IMG/VR virus record: IMGVR_UViG_3300041973_000006 | Span: 1-60,513 of that record | DNA: 60,513 bases | Direction: 5' to 3' (one strand) | From: a virus | Part shown: positions 31,337 through 40,361 of the stretch, piece by piece | Layout: every line of letters starts with the position of its first letter | Numbering within the stretch: the first letter of the stretch is position 1 | The notes under the pieces: model-generated | The model's input: only the letters and a program-made list of their open reading frames with translations | Databases searched by the model: none | Told to the model about the DNA's origin: nothing | Translations under genes and position numbers: made by a program

Positions 31337-31878
31337 TGCAGGGATTGAAGAAGCCTCCGCGCCGAGAGTTCCCGTTCGTGCTGATTAATTTGTTAAACGG
31401 ACAGGGGTTCACCTTTATTTTTCCGACAGAAATATCTCTGAGTGCGCGGGCCGACTGGCGGGCTCAAAACATTACGGCCGGCAGTAAGCCGCTCCTCTAC
31501 GGCAACACTGAGCCGGAAGAACTTCGTTTCGACAGTCTCTGGCTTGACTCTGTGGCTGCGGGTGAATCTCTGTCGCCGCTCATAGTTAAGTTAGTAGAAC
31601 TTACCAAGAAGATGGAAGGGGCCGGCACACCGCCGCCGCTGCTTGCGAGTTGGGGCGACACTGAGTTCCTGTGCGTCATGCAGGAGGTGACCATTAAAGA
31701 GAAGTTCTTCAACTCGGAAGGTAAGCCGTTGCGCGCTGAAGTGAGCATGACGCTCCTCGAACTTCAGGAAGAAAACCAGCCGCAGACTTCACAGCCTTCT
31801 CAAACCGTCTCGTCTTCGCCATCTGCATTCCCGAGCGGGCAGGTATCGTCAGGGAGTGTCTTTGGTCCTGAGCCATGA
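31336..31878 (+). CDS. Contractile injection system tube/baseplate adaptor
   Basis: The ATG overlaps the tape measure stop (TAATG). The 180-residue product contains FVLINLLNGQGFTFIFPTEI, LWLDSVAAGE and LRAEVSMTLLEL, consistent with the CIS tube-protein family found directly before LysM proteins in injection systems. It would link tube and hub. The last 35 residues are Ser/Gln-rich. Overlaps the LysM gene by 4 bases. Confidence 0.65.
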   Translation: MQGLKKPPRREFPFVLINLLNGQGFTFIFPTEISLSARADWRAQNITAGSKPLLYGNTEPEELRFDSLWLDSVAAGESLSPLIVKLVELTKKMEGAGTPPPLLASWGDTEFLCVMQEVTIKEKFFNSEGKPLRAEVSMTLLELQEENQPQTSQPSQTVSSSPSAFPSGQVSSGSVFGPEP

Positions 31879-32126
31879 AGAGAAGCATTCCCCCTTTCGA
31901 GAGGCACAGCGTCTACCTGCCCGAAACCGATGGTAGGTTGACCGTCCATTTCTACGCCGAGTTCGAGACGCTAACGGGCCTCGCTCAGAGGTATTACGGA
32001 GACTGGCGCCTTTGGAGACTAATCGCTAACCGTAACAACATCGTGGACGCACGCCGCATCGTGCCTGGCACGCAACTCTTTATTCCGGCACGCCCAGCGC
32101 AGGACGGGGCCTTCGAGGTTCTGTGA
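31875..32126 (+). CDS. LysM tail protein (gpX-like)
   Basis: The 83-residue product is one LysM domain: YAEFETLTGLAQRYYGDWRL, WRLIANRNNIVDARRIVPGT and QLFIPA. LysM proteins of this size sit at the hub of P2-like baseplates (gpX). Start and stop overlap both neighbours by 4 bases. Confidence 0.8.
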   Translation: MKRSIPPFERHSVYLPETDGRLTVHFYAEFETLTGLAQRYYGDWRLWRLIANRNNIVDARRIVPGTQLFIPARPAQDGAFEVL

Positions 32127-33157
32127 GCACTCCTTACGATCCGCACCTCGTTATTGAGATCGGCAGCCGCACGATTGATTCGTGGGCTGAGGACAGCCGT
32201 GTTGAGGGCGCGGAGGTTGAATTGGTGACGGGGGCCACCTCACAGGCAGAGTTCCGTCTCTTCGACCCCGATCCGGATTTTCCTTTCATCTCGTCTCTAA
32301 CGAAGGCCAGCGAGGTTACCTCTTCAACCGTTAGAGTGTGGTTGGGGTTCGGCCCACGCGCTGAGTTGGGAGAGCCTATCTTCAAAGGACTGCTCGCCCG
32401 AGTCGAGTACCACATGGGAGTGACGGCCGTTTGTGCCTTCGACATGGGATTCCGGATGAAGAAGGTCCAGAAGACCGAGTATCACTACAAGTTAACGGAC
32501 CTTCAGCTAATTGAGAAACTTGCTCGTCGCAATGGCCTCGGCTTCGAAGGTCCGGACGCGCCTGTCTCGCTCGACAAAATCCCTTCTTACAAGCAGGAGG
32601 CTCGCACGGACTGGGATGAGGCGTTGGCGGCCGCCGAGCGCTGCGCGCTCGGGATCTATGTCCGTGATGACACTCTCTTCGCGAAAGAGGCCGCGAAGAC
32701 GGCGCCGACGCCGCTGCACATCTTCAATTACCGCCGAGACTTCATGCTGCTAGATGATTTCCACCTGCGCTATCGCGTACCGGAAAACCAGGAAGGCCGG
32801 CCCGCAATCATCAAGACTCGCACGCGTGGCCGGGGTGGCAAGCGGCTTGAAGGCCAATCCGAGGAGCACGAGCGAGGCACGCAGCAGGTAGCGCTGAAGC
32901 GGGATCTGCACGTTAAAAGCAAAAAGCATGCTGACAAGCGAGCAGAGGCGCGCAAACTCCTCAAGCGCGAGCACACATTTGAGGGGTCGATCTCAGTCCT
33001 TCCGAGTTATAGAGGCGAGCGGACCCGACCGCGCTCTACGATAGCACTTGGAGGTCTCCCGGGATTCTTCAGCGGAAAGTGGCTCGTCGAGCGTGTTACT
33101 CACATCTTGGAGCCGGGTGAACTGACTGCCGAAATGGATGTGTATAGGGAGAAATAA
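32123..33157 (+). CDS. Baseplate hub protein (late control gpD-like)
   Basis: GTG start overlapping the LysM stop. The 344-residue product has the gpD plan: LVIEIGSRTIDSWAEDSRVE, WLGFGPRAELGEPIFKGLLA, LTDLQLIEKLARRNGLGFEG and, near the end, ALGGLPGFFSGKWLVERVTH. It forms the trimeric hub that holds the spike. Confidence 0.85.
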   Translation: MSTPYDPHLVIEIGSRTIDSWAEDSRVEGAEVELVTGATSQAEFRLFDPDPDFPFISSLTKASEVTSSTVRVWLGFGPRAELGEPIFKGLLARVEYHMGVTAVCAFDMGFRMKKVQKTEYHYKLTDLQLIEKLARRNGLGFEGPDAPVSLDKIPSYKQEARTDWDEALAAAERCALGIYVRDDTLFAKEAAKTAPTPLHIFNYRRDFMLLDDFHLRYRVPENQEGRPAIIKTRTRGRGGKRLEGQSEEHERGTQQVALKRDLHVKSKKHADKRAEARKLLKREHTFEGSISVLPSYRGERTRPRSTIALGGLPGFFSGKWLVERVTHILEPGELTAEMDVYREK

Positions 33158-33185
33158 ACTCTACTATCCCCGTCCGCTAAAGACT

Positions 33186-33824
33186 ATGCCACAACGATAC
33201 AGCCAACTCGCGCGGCAACAGGTGACTGACCACGAAGACCGGGAAGACTGGTTTAGCGGAGTTGCGGCGATTGTTGCAGAGGCGGACCCGGCGACGATGA
33301 GCGTCAAGTGCGTCATCCCGGAGATAGACGAGCATCGTGTTCATGACGAGTGGATTCCGGTCCTAACACCCTTTGTGGGGAAACCCGGCTACGGTGCCGC
33401 CTTCATCCCGGCGCTCGGTTCCGAAGTCGTCCTGTTCAGCTGGGGCAGCGAGGGTTTGACGCTCTATGCCATACCGCGCTTCAACGAGCTTTATACAGCC
33501 CCGCCAGAATTTGCTGACGGTAGCCGCGGCTGCAAGTGCGACACCGTCCTGCGGCTGCTCTGTGACCTGCTAATCGAGATCAGGAGTCAGACACAGGTAC
33601 AGGTGCAGGCCGGGCAGGAGGTGAATGCCGATGCTCCGGATGTGCGGCTTCGGGCGGGCGGCGCTGTTGGCGTCCACACGCAGGGTGCGAAGGTCGGATT
33701 CCTTGGGGCCGCGCCGGTCGCACGCCAGCAGTTGCCGGGGCCGGCTGTGGACCTTGAGACGTGCAAGACGCTCGCAAATGCCCTTCGTGCGGCGCTTATT
33801 AGCTTCGGACTTGGAGGAGGTTGA
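33186..33824 (+). CDS. Baseplate spike protein (gpV-like)
   Basis: Started at ATG 33186; the frame extends upstream to 33138 but overlaps the hub gene. The 212-residue product has an OB-fold start (WFSGVAAIVAEADPATMSVK, WIPVLTPFVGKPGYGAAFIP, GSEVVLFSWGSEGLTLYAI) as in gpV/gp5-type spikes, then a short beta stalk (RLRAGGAVGVHTQGAKVGFL). It pierces the outer membrane during contraction. Confidence 0.75.
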   Translation: MPQRYSQLARQQVTDHEDREDWFSGVAAIVAEADPATMSVKCVIPEIDEHRVHDEWIPVLTPFVGKPGYGAAFIPALGSEVVLFSWGSEGLTLYAIPRFNELYTAPPEFADGSRGCKCDTVLRLLCDLLIEIRSQTQVQVQAGQEVNADAPDVRLRAGGAVGVHTQGAKVGFLGAAPVARQQLPGPAVDLETCKTLANALRAALISFGLGGG

Positions 33825-33831
33825 GGCGTTT

Positions 33832-34215
33832 ATGAGCATTCACGGAACCAGTCTCTCTCATCCTTTCCGCCCTGACTCGCGCGGGTCGTTGGCGACGGTA
33901 AGCACTCCGAAAGACATCTTGACGGATGCACTTCTATCAATTCTTCAGACGCGCCAGGGTGAACGCGTAATGATGCCTGATTATGGGTTACCTGACTCAA
34001 TCTTCTCAGTGAAAGGCGCAGGGTTCGTCCGACTGCTCGGCTTCTACCTGAAGCAACAGGTCGAACGATACGTGCCTGGCATCGCCTCGGTAGAAGTAGC
34101 GGAGCAGCCAGGTGCTGGCGAGCATGAATCGATTTTACTCGTCACATGGACGGAGCGCGGAACCAATGTCCCGCATAACTTAGTCTATCCGACGAGACAA
34201 TTGGTGGGAGGTTGA
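33832..34215 (+). CDS. Baseplate wedge protein (gp25/gpW-like)
   Basis: The 127-residue product, started at ATG 33832 behind GGAGGAGG, has PKDILTDALLSILQTRQGER, VMMPDYGLPDSIF and FYLKQQVERYVPGIASVEVA, the signature of T4 gp25/P2 gpW, which starts sheath assembly at the baseplate. Confidence 0.8.
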   Translation: MSIHGTSLSHPFRPDSRGSLATVSTPKDILTDALLSILQTRQGERVMMPDYGLPDSIFSVKGAGFVRLLGFYLKQQVERYVPGIASVEVAEQPGAGEHESILLVTWTERGTNVPHNLVYPTRQLVGG

Positions 34216-34219
34216 GCAC

Positions 34220-34540
34220 ATGAATGATGCGATTCAGAAAAATTCGGAGCAAGCAGCGCCGGCAGCCGTGGAGGTCAATTCCCTCGTGCAGATGCTGGAA
34301 GGCCGCGTGCGCGAGCGCGCGGCTGCGCTCGAAGTCCTTGGCCAGCGCCGACACGTGATCGCGGGCACAATCTCGGACCTTAAAGACGATTTGGCCGACG
34401 TTGAAACGAGGATCGCGCAGACGAGCGGGGAGCTACAAGAGGCGCAGACCTTATTACGTCTCGTGCGCGAGGCCAAGCCTGCGCCGGCCGAAGCGCTGAC
34501 TGCGAGCCGGAGCCGAAAGGGAGAGGGCAAGCATGGCTGA
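34220..34540 (+). CDS. Coiled-coil baseplate-region protein
   Basis: The 106-residue product is mostly coiled coil (residues 22-88: VQMLEGRVRERAAALEVLGQ, ISDLKDDLADVETRIAQTSG) with a basic end. It overlaps gpJ-like by 8 bases. Perhaps a small wedge accessory; no family seen. Confidence 0.55.
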   Translation: MNDAIQKNSEQAAPAAVEVNSLVQMLEGRVRERAAALEVLGQRRHVIAGTISDLKDDLADVETRIAQTSGELQEAQTLLRLVREAKPAPAEALTASRSRKGEGKHG

Positions 34541-35738
34541 GTTGGTGCCGCCACCGGACCTGGATATCAGAGACGAGGAGCAGATCGCCGCGCAGGCCAT
34601 TGGCTTCACTTGCGCGCCGCAGACACTTCCGCGCATTGATTTTCAGATCGGCGTCATGCGTGAGCTGCGCGCACGGGTCGAGGCCGGGATGGACCCGCCA
34701 CCAGTCTGCCCTGAACTCACGAATGCCAATCCCGATAAACCCCACGTTGTGCTTCTGGAAGTGATGTCATGGCTAATTGCCATCATCGCTCGACGCATCA
34801 ATCGTCTTCCCGTCAAGGTGCAGGTGGAGTTCGCCCGCCTCTTCGGCGTCGAGTTAAGAGAAGCAACGCTCGCGGAGACTACTCTACGCTTCACTGTGGC
34901 ACCACCCGATGGCGAGGGGGCTGTGATTCCTGTCGACACGACAGTTAGAAGCGCAGACGGCGCATACACATTCCTGACCATTGAGGAGCTTGTGCTGGCC
35001 CCGGGAGTAAACGTCGGCGACGTGGCCGCTCGGCGAAACGTGGCTGGCGCAACGACGCTCGCGCCTGACGTATTGACAGTCCTCACCGACCCGGTTGCAT
35101 GGGTCGAGTCCGTGACTAATCCTGAGGCTGTCGAGTCGGGTACTGACGCCGAGACAGTTGAATCGGCTCTGGCGCGCGCGCGGCGTTACCAGCGAAGGGG
35201 CGAGCGGTTGGTCTCAGCACAAGATTTGGAGGAGGCAATCCTCGACGACGTACTCCTCGGTAACGGCATCGTGAGAGCCTTCCCTTTTATCATGGACGGA
35301 GTTTGGGATGAGTTGACGTCCGGGCACACGACCATTGTCGTGATGACGCGGGCAGGCGCGCCTGTGAGCGACGCTGCCAAGCAGCAAATCGCTACAACCA
35401 TGCAGCAGGCGGTTGGGACGCAGTTCATCTACGTCAAGGATCCGGAGTTCGTCGAGTTCAATATCTCGGCGGCCGTGCGCCTGGAGGGCCTCACTCCTCA
35501 GGATGCAATCATAGCGGGTGTTAAGAAGAGGCTCGAAGCGTTCTACGCACCGACGGCACAAAACTTTGGCAAGTCCGCTTTCCAGTCAGACATCATCGGG
35601 CTTATCGAAGGTAGCCCCGGGGTGGAGCGGATTGAGCGGCAGCCGGGCGGCGAGTTGTTGGCCGCGCCGGCGGATGACGTGGAGGTCGCTCCCTATCAAA
35701 TGCCTCGGCTCGGAACGGTGACACTCAATGTCATTTAG
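34533..35738 (+). CDS. Baseplate wedge protein (gpJ-like)
   Basis: The 401-residue product belongs to the Baseplate_J group: VQVEFARLFGVELREATLAE, TLRFTVAPPDGEGAVIPVDT, the conserved ESALARARRYQRRGERLVSA and EEAILDDVLLGNGIVRAFPF, and QSDIIGLIEGSPGVERIE. It forms the wedge ring with gpW and gpI. Confidence 0.85.
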   Translation: MAELVPPPDLDIRDEEQIAAQAIGFTCAPQTLPRIDFQIGVMRELRARVEAGMDPPPVCPELTNANPDKPHVVLLEVMSWLIAIIARRINRLPVKVQVEFARLFGVELREATLAETTLRFTVAPPDGEGAVIPVDTTVRSADGAYTFLTIEELVLAPGVNVGDVAARRNVAGATTLAPDVLTVLTDPVAWVESVTNPEAVESGTDAETVESALARARRYQRRGERLVSAQDLEEAILDDVLLGNGIVRAFPFIMDGVWDELTSGHTTIVVMTRAGAPVSDAAKQQIATTMQQAVGTQFIYVKDPEFVEFNISAAVRLEGLTPQDAIIAGVKKRLEAFYAPTAQNFGKSAFQSDIIGLIEGSPGVERIERQPGGELLAAPADDVEVAPYQMPRLGTVTLNVI

Positions 35739-36363
35739 GAACAATTTAGAGTACCTCTACGAGCGCCTGCCCGGCTTCATGCGGCGTGAAGATGCCACCA
35801 CGCCCACCGTAGCGGCGCCGCTGTTTTTGAAACGCTTCATCAGCTTTTTTGCCGGCGAGATGGACGCCTTCGACCGTGTAGTTGACACGCTTCATGAGCG
35901 TGTCGCGCCGGAGACGGCCTCGGAGGAGTTCCTGAACTGGTGGCTGTGGGCGTTCTTCGGATGGGCATGGTTTCCGGTCTGGATGACGCTCGACCGCAAG
36001 CGCGCCTTCTACCGGGACGTGGCGGTTCACTATGCCCGGCGCGGCACGGCGCGTGGGATCAAGGAATTCCTTGCGGCGTTCGGCATCACGGCGCGCGTCT
36101 TCGCCGCGCCTCAGTTCCACGGCGAATCTACGACCGGAGAGGACGATTGGGTCATTACAGGGCCGAACGTCATCGTGGTGCAGATCTATCCGCAGACCGC
36201 GGCGCTTGCCGAGGACCTCTCTTTCTATGGTGAGTGGACCACAGGTGAGGACGTAATCGCCAACCCGGCGCTGACAGTCACAAGGACAGACGTAGACGCG
36301 TTACTGAGATTTCAACAACCCATCGGTCAACACATCATCGTCGTCGAGCTGACGGCGGGCTAG
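35728..36363 (+). CDS. Tail protein I-like (gpI)
   Basis: The 211-residue product overlaps gpJ-like by 11 bases. It has NLEYLYERLPGFMRREDATT, EEFLNWWLWAFFGWAWFPVW and KRAFYRDVAVHYARRGTARG, matching P2 gpI-type wedge proteins, which connect the baseplate to the fibre. Confidence 0.8.
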   Translation: MSFRNNLEYLYERLPGFMRREDATTPTVAAPLFLKRFISFFAGEMDAFDRVVDTLHERVAPETASEEFLNWWLWAFFGWAWFPVWMTLDRKRAFYRDVAVHYARRGTARGIKEFLAAFGITARVFAAPQFHGESTTGEDDWVITGPNVIVVQIYPQTAALAEDLSFYGEWTTGEDVIANPALTVTRTDVDALLRFQQPIGQHIIVVELTAG

Positions 36364-36375
36364 AGAGGGGAAGAA

Positions 36376-37830
36376 ATGTCCAGAAAAGTCAGGATCGCGC
36401 ACTTCGTCGCCGGTGGCGTAGAGTACGGCCGCGTCGTACAACCGTCCGAGCACATGGATATGCAGCACTACGCGCACCGCCACGTGGAACTGGTGACGCG
36501 TGACAAGCTGACCGGCGGCGGAGCAGTCGAGGTTTCAGGATTTGATTACGCTCTTCCTGGGGGGATGAACTTCTCGGTTGGCGAAGGTCACGCCCTCGAC
36601 GGCGACGGCTTGAGCTATCACACCTTCCCCGAGGGAGAGGCCTCGGTCGTAGCCATTCCCGCAGCACACCCGGCGCAACCACGAATTGATTTAGTCGTGG
36701 CCACGTTGCAGGCCGAAGTCGAGACCGAGAACGGCCCGCTCGCCCATCGCAGGCTCCGCACAACATTGGAGTTGCAGGCGGGCGCTGACCCATACCCGAT
36801 AGAGAATCAGAACGTCGCCACGGAGATTCAGAACCGCGCGACTATTCAAGTCATTCAAGGTGTGGCGGGAGTGGCCCCCGTTGCTCCTGCTGCGGGGGCA
36901 GGACAGGTAGCGCTCTACCGAGTGCGCGTTGAGGCAGCGGCCGGCGCCATCACTGCTGACAAAGTGACGGACGTCCGAAATCTCATGCGGTCGCTTCACG
37001 ACGCACTGACTGAACTCGACACTCTCAGCGCGAGCCCGGCAATCGCAGACCTCGGCGCGGCGCTTAATGATCGAGTAGCAGTCGCCGGTACTCTACAGAA
37101 GAACTACGCTGGCGGGATACTGACGCTGTCCTCACCGCCGGTGGACCTCTCGACGAGAGTCGCAAAAGCTGGCGATACGATGACTGGTCAACTCATCCTG
37201 CCGGCGAATGGCCTCGTGATTGGCGGCCCCGGCGGCACGCAGCTCGTCGCCGCAGGCGGCAAGATCGGTCTCGGCATCGCCGCCCCGGAGACGGCCCTAC
37301 ACCTCTACGGGCAGCAGAACTTCGTGCCGGTGGCCATTATTCACGGCGTCGGCGCGAGCGAGGGCATCCAGGTCAAGACGGACGCCAGCAACGTGAAGTT
37401 GGCCGAGTTTATTTCGAACGGCAATCAACTGATGCTGCTGCACGGCGGGCCGGGCACCTCGACCGTGGTCATCTCAAAGATTGTCAATGACAAATACGGC
37501 CTGGAGATCGCTAACGGGGGTGACAGGGGTCATGGCCTTTACGTGCATACCGGCGCATCGGGAGCGGAGCCGCTCGCTCTCTTTCATTCCATCCTCGGCG
37601 ATGCGCTCAAGATACAGGCGAACGGGAAGGTCGGCGTAGGCACTAACAATCCTGTGCTGAGTGGAGTCGGCAAACTGCACGTCGCGGGTGACGTGATCCG
37701 CCTCGATACTCCCCGCACGCCTGGCGCGGCCAGCTCCGGCAACCCTGGAGAGTTCTGCTGGGATGCCGGATTCCTATATATCTGTGTTAGCGCCAATACG
37801 TGGAAACGTGTTGCGTTGGTCGCCTACTGA
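36376..37830 (+). CDS. Tail fibre protein
   Basis: The 484-residue product has an N-terminal attachment part (to about 200), then a repetitive beta-rich shaft (AGDTMTGQLILPANGLVIGG, NGKVGVGTNNPV, GGKIGLGIAAPETALHLYGQ) and a small C-terminal tip (GEFCWDAGFLYICVSANTWK). The VGVGTNNP and LGIAAPE repeats are seen in many fibres and adhesins. It would bind the host surface. Confidence 0.75.
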   Translation: MSRKVRIAHFVAGGVEYGRVVQPSEHMDMQHYAHRHVELVTRDKLTGGGAVEVSGFDYALPGGMNFSVGEGHALDGDGLSYHTFPEGEASVVAIPAAHPAQPRIDLVVATLQAEVETENGPLAHRRLRTTLELQAGADPYPIENQNVATEIQNRATIQVIQGVAGVAPVAPAAGAGQVALYRVRVEAAAGAITADKVTDVRNLMRSLHDALTELDTLSASPAIADLGAALNDRVAVAGTLQKNYAGGILTLSSPPVDLSTRVAKAGDTMTGQLILPANGLVIGGPGGTQLVAAGGKIGLGIAAPETALHLYGQQNFVPVAIIHGVGASEGIQVKTDASNVKLAEFISNGNQLMLLHGGPGTSTVVISKIVNDKYGLEIANGGDRGHGLYVHTGASGAEPLALFHSILGDALKIQANGKVGVGTNNPVLSGVGKLHVAGDVIRLDTPRTPGAASSGNPGEFCWDAGFLYICVSANTWKRVALVAY

Positions 37831-37844
37831 GGAGGGCAGTAATC

Positions 37845-38249
37845 ATGGCATTCGTTTCATTTCACATTAACCGCTACGACAAGCGCATGACGGGCGGAAA
37901 TGTCGAGACAGGGATCTTCGTCGCCGGTTACGTCTTCGATGATGCCTGGGAAGAACCGCGTCGCTCCATCGAGTTCTGGATCGAAGGGCCGGAGCACACG
38001 GCACTGCCTGCTGGCCAGCCCGCACGGAATGACGCGCTGGTTGCCATCATCAAGCGCGAAGTGGCCGCGAAACATGCCGTTTTGGATGCGGCTATCGCGG
38101 CTGAGGGCGGCGCCTTCATAGACTCGGCCGAGAATGTTGAGACGGAATTGGGAGTGAGTGAGATCGAAGACCTCCTCAATCCGGCTCCACCGTTCGAAGG
38201 TGGCGGTGGTGGCGAGGAGGGCGAGGGTGGCGGTCCACTTGGACCCTAA
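37845..38249 (+). CDS. Protein downstream of tail fibre
   Basis: Started at ATG 37845 behind GAGGAGGG. The 134-residue product starts MAFVSFHINRYDKRMTGGNV, has a helix KREVAAKHAVLDAAIAAEGG and a Gly/Glu tail. Its place suggests a fibre chaperone or tip protein, but no such family is recognised. Confidence 0.5.
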   Translation: MAFVSFHINRYDKRMTGGNVETGIFVAGYVFDDAWEEPRRSIEFWIEGPEHTALPAGQPARNDALVAIIKREVAAKHAVLDAAIAAEGGAFIDSAENVETELGVSEIEDLLNPAPPFEGGGGGEEGEGGGPLGP

Positions 38250-38297
38250 GGGGATGCTAATTCCCGATAACACAGCATAAGTGGTCTGCTCACGTAT

Positions 38298-38344
38298 GAG
38301 AGGCAACAGGGGGAGGGCAGTCAGCCCTCCCCCTGTTGCCTCTC
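38298..38344 (+). terminator. 21-bp hairpin closing the tail operon
   Basis: The 21-base arm 38298-38318 (GAGAGGCAACAGGGGGAGGG plus C) is perfectly complementary to 38324-38344 around AGTCA. It separates the tail genes from the lipoprotein gene. No T-run follows on the plus strand. Confidence 0.75.
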
Positions 38345-38426
38345 CCAATCTAGTCTTCCAACCGTAACAAACATGATGTAGAATCCGCCGCGTTCTTCGC
38401 AACCTACCTCACTTGGAGAGTCTTCC

Positions 38427-39002
38427 ATGATCAAACCGCCTGCAAGTTTATTAGCCCTTCTAATCTCGGCAGCATTGTCGTCATGCAGTTCATCTGCGCC
38501 ATCGAGCAACACATCTAATTCGGCAATCGCGTCACCTGAATTTACCGTACAGTCATCTCATCAGCCGGGTCAGCAGCCTACCCCTGCTTCCCTGCCTCCT
38601 GCTTACGATCCGCTAAACGATAGAAGTGAGGAAGGTATACGCCAAAATATTGAGGACACAAATAAGTCTATCACTTATGCGCACCTAAAAAAGAATGCTG
38701 AAAGATATCATGGAGAGCCATGGTCTTTCACTGGGAAGATCCAACAAATTTTTGAGTCTGATGGTAAGACAACTGCCCTGATTTCTCTTGACGATTGGGG
38801 TAGTAAACCGATCTGGGTTAGAGCAAACTTTACGACAGAATTCATAGAGAACAACCGGGTGTTCGTCGTCGGCTACCTCTCAGGCAATTACTCTTATACT
38901 TCAATAGCTGGCTGGAATATGACCGTACCTGCGCTTGACGCTCGTGCAATGTTAAAGCCTAACGAAGTAGCTAAGTACCGTTCGATAAAGAAAACCCGCT
39001 AA
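38427..39002 (+). CDS. Lipoprotein with OB-fold-like domain (moron)
   Basis: The 191-residue product has a lipoprotein signal (LLALLISAALSSC, lipobox LSSC, Cys20), a Ser/Pro-rich linker and a C-terminal domain (about 90-180: GEPWSFTGKIQQIFESDGKT, TTALISLDDWGSKPIWVR, FVVGYLSGNYSYTSIAGWNM) that resembles OB-fold lipoproteins. Base composition is AT-richer than the tail genes. Lipoproteins next to tail operons often change the surface of a lysogen or block superinfection. Confidence 0.65.
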   Translation: MIKPPASLLALLISAALSSCSSSAPSSNTSNSAIASPEFTVQSSHQPGQQPTPASLPPAYDPLNDRSEEGIRQNIEDTNKSITYAHLKKNAERYHGEPWSFTGKIQQIFESDGKTTALISLDDWGSKPIWVRANFTTEFIENNRVFVVGYLSGNYSYTSIAGWNMTVPALDARAMLKPNEVAKYRSIKKTR

Positions 39003-39054
39003 GTTGAGATGTGTCGCTCTCGAATGCTGTATTCTTCAATCTATCACTTCCCTC

Positions 39055-39072
39055 ACCTATAACGTTATGGCC
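39055..39072. promoter_or_regulatory. AACGTT palindrome, site 7
   Basis: ACCTATAACGTTATGGCC; the same 18-mer recurs at 39446-39463. It provides the last codons and stop of the leftward gene 39057-39266 (ATA ACG TTA TAG when read on the minus strand). Confidence 0.7.
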
Positions 39073-39266
39073 CCGCGCTTCTCGCGCTCCAGCCGATTCA
39101 GGTAGGCGAAGACCTCCGCGGCCTCATCTTCCGTTCGCAGGGGGTAAGCGTCGTCCGCGTCACGGGCGGCAAGCATCCTGGCGGGGATGTCGGCATGTCT
39201 CGTCGTCTCCCAGTAGGCAAGGCGTTCGAGGTAGTAGTTGATGTGGGCTTGCTGGCGGTCGTTCAT
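39057..39266 (-). CDS. Small leftward protein, unknown
   Basis: A 69-residue frame that looks coding: MNDRQQAHINYYLERLAYWE, then RHADIPARMLAARDADDAYP and a helical EDEAAEVFAYLNRLEREKRG. It is the only leftward gene between two rightward clusters and lacks a clear ribosome binding site. Its stop is in palindrome site 7. Confidence 0.45.
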   Translation of the reverse strand: MNDRQQAHINYYLERLAYWETTRHADIPARMLAARDADDAYPLRTEDEAAEVFAYLNRLEREKRGAITL

Positions 39267-39445
39267 GGTTTGATGCGGCGGCCACGGCTACTAACGTAGC
39301 AGCGGGGTGGTCCAAGTTCCCCGCCTCCGCACCCTTACGAGATGCGGCACCCCACACGCACGAAGGCGTCGCGACTGCTAAAGATAGTAACACGCACTGG
39401 CTATTTTCTGAGTTACTTCATAAGGCGCGCCTCTCCGCTTCCCTT

Positions 39446-39463
39446 ACCTATAACGTTATGGCC
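39446..39463. promoter_or_regulatory. AACGTT palindrome, site 8
   Basis: ACCTATAACGTTATGGCC, identical to site 7 about 390 bp away; the pair brackets the small leftward gene and lies about 60 bp upstream of the promoter of the AAA ATPase gene. Confidence 0.7.
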
Positions 39464-39521
39464 AAGGCATCAGCCAGCCCTTTTCGCGGTCCGATTTGCC
39501 ACCCCCTCCCTAAAATGAATA

Positions 39522-39550
39522 TTGAAATACATGGGCGGGTATGCTATACA
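39522..39550 (+). promoter_or_regulatory. Sigma-70-type promoter of a leaderless mRNA
   Basis: TTGAAA (39522-39527), a 17-base spacer and TATACA (39545-39550). The ATG of the ATPase at 39558 lies 8 bases past the -10, where transcription should begin, so the message would have almost no leader. This decides the start against an ATG at 39522, which lies in the -35. Confidence 0.65.
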
Positions 39551-39557
39551 CCCGCTC

Positions 39558-40361
39558 ATGCTCCCTGAAACTCTCGTCACTCCGCCCTTCTCCATCAACC
39601 CGGATCCGAGTCTGCTGCACCTGACGCCCGGCCTTGAGGCCGCACTTCATAAGACGCGCTACGTGATTGAGCGCCGGCAGGGGCTGACGGCTATCCTCGG
39701 CGATGTGGGTCTCGGAAAATCTACCGTACTCAGGTACCTCTACCAGAGCTACGCCTCGCGTGACGATGCGTCGGTCGCCTTTATCCATACTCCGACGTTC
39801 AAGTCGGAGTTCGCCTTCCTGAAGGCGATCTGCTCTGAGTTCGGCCTGCCGGTCAGGCCCTCCCAGCAGCGGCAGGAATCGGAGTTGAATGACTTTCTGA
39901 TCTCGGAATATTCCGCTAACAGGCTCGTCGTCGTCTTCGTGGACGAGGCGCAGAAGCTGCCTGGCGCGCAGCTCGAACTCGTCCGCACGCTCCTCAATTT
40001 CGAGACGGGAAAGGTGAAGCTCATCCAGATCGTGCTTGCGGCGCAATTGGAGATTCGGCAGAAGCTCGCCGACCCGTCGAAAAAGGCGATCCGCTCAAGA
40101 ATCTTCGCCCCTTCCCTGCTGGAGCCGCTCACGCTTTCCGAGACGCAGGAGATGATCGAGTACCGCTGCCGGCGGTCCGGGATCGAGAATCCGTTTTCAC
40201 CGGATGCGGTTGAAGCTGTCTACCGATTGACCGGCGGCGTGCCGCGCGAGGTGCTGAAGACCTGCGCGATCGCCGTCGAGCTAACGGAGGCGCAAGGGCT
40301 GGAGCGTGTCCCGCCAGATCTAGTGGATAGCCTGCACGCGGAGGCAGTCTATGCGGAGTGA
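39558..40361 (+). CDS. AAA ATPase, ExeA/TniB-MuB-like
   Basis: The 267-residue product has Walker A GDVGLGKST (48-56), Walker B VVVFVDEAQ (124-132) and a C-terminal helical lid (TGGVPREVLKTCAIAVELTE), the ExeA/TniB/MuB group of AAA+ ATPases. Relatives load transposases or helicases on DNA. No transposase was found in the window and the next gene (11 bases overlap) looks like an initiator, so I favour a helicase-loader or replication role. Confidence 0.75.
   Translation: MLPETLVTPPFSINPDPSLLHLTPGLEAALHKTRYVIERRQGLTAILGDVGLGKSTVLRYLYQSYASRDDASVAFIHTPTFKSEFAFLKAICSEFGLPVRPSQQRQESELNDFLISEYSANRLVVVFVDEAQKLPGAQLELVRTLLNFETGKVKLIQIVLAAQLEIRQKLADPSKKAIRSRIFAPSLLEPLTLSETQEMIEYRCRRSGIENPFSPDAVEAVYRLTGGVPREVLKTCAIAVELTEAQGLERVPPDLVDSLHAEAVYAE

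Noticed and set aside
39558-40361. Mu-like transposition (MuB-like ATPase)
   Set aside because: No MuA-like DDE transposase is present, and the ATPase is coupled to an initiator-like gene.
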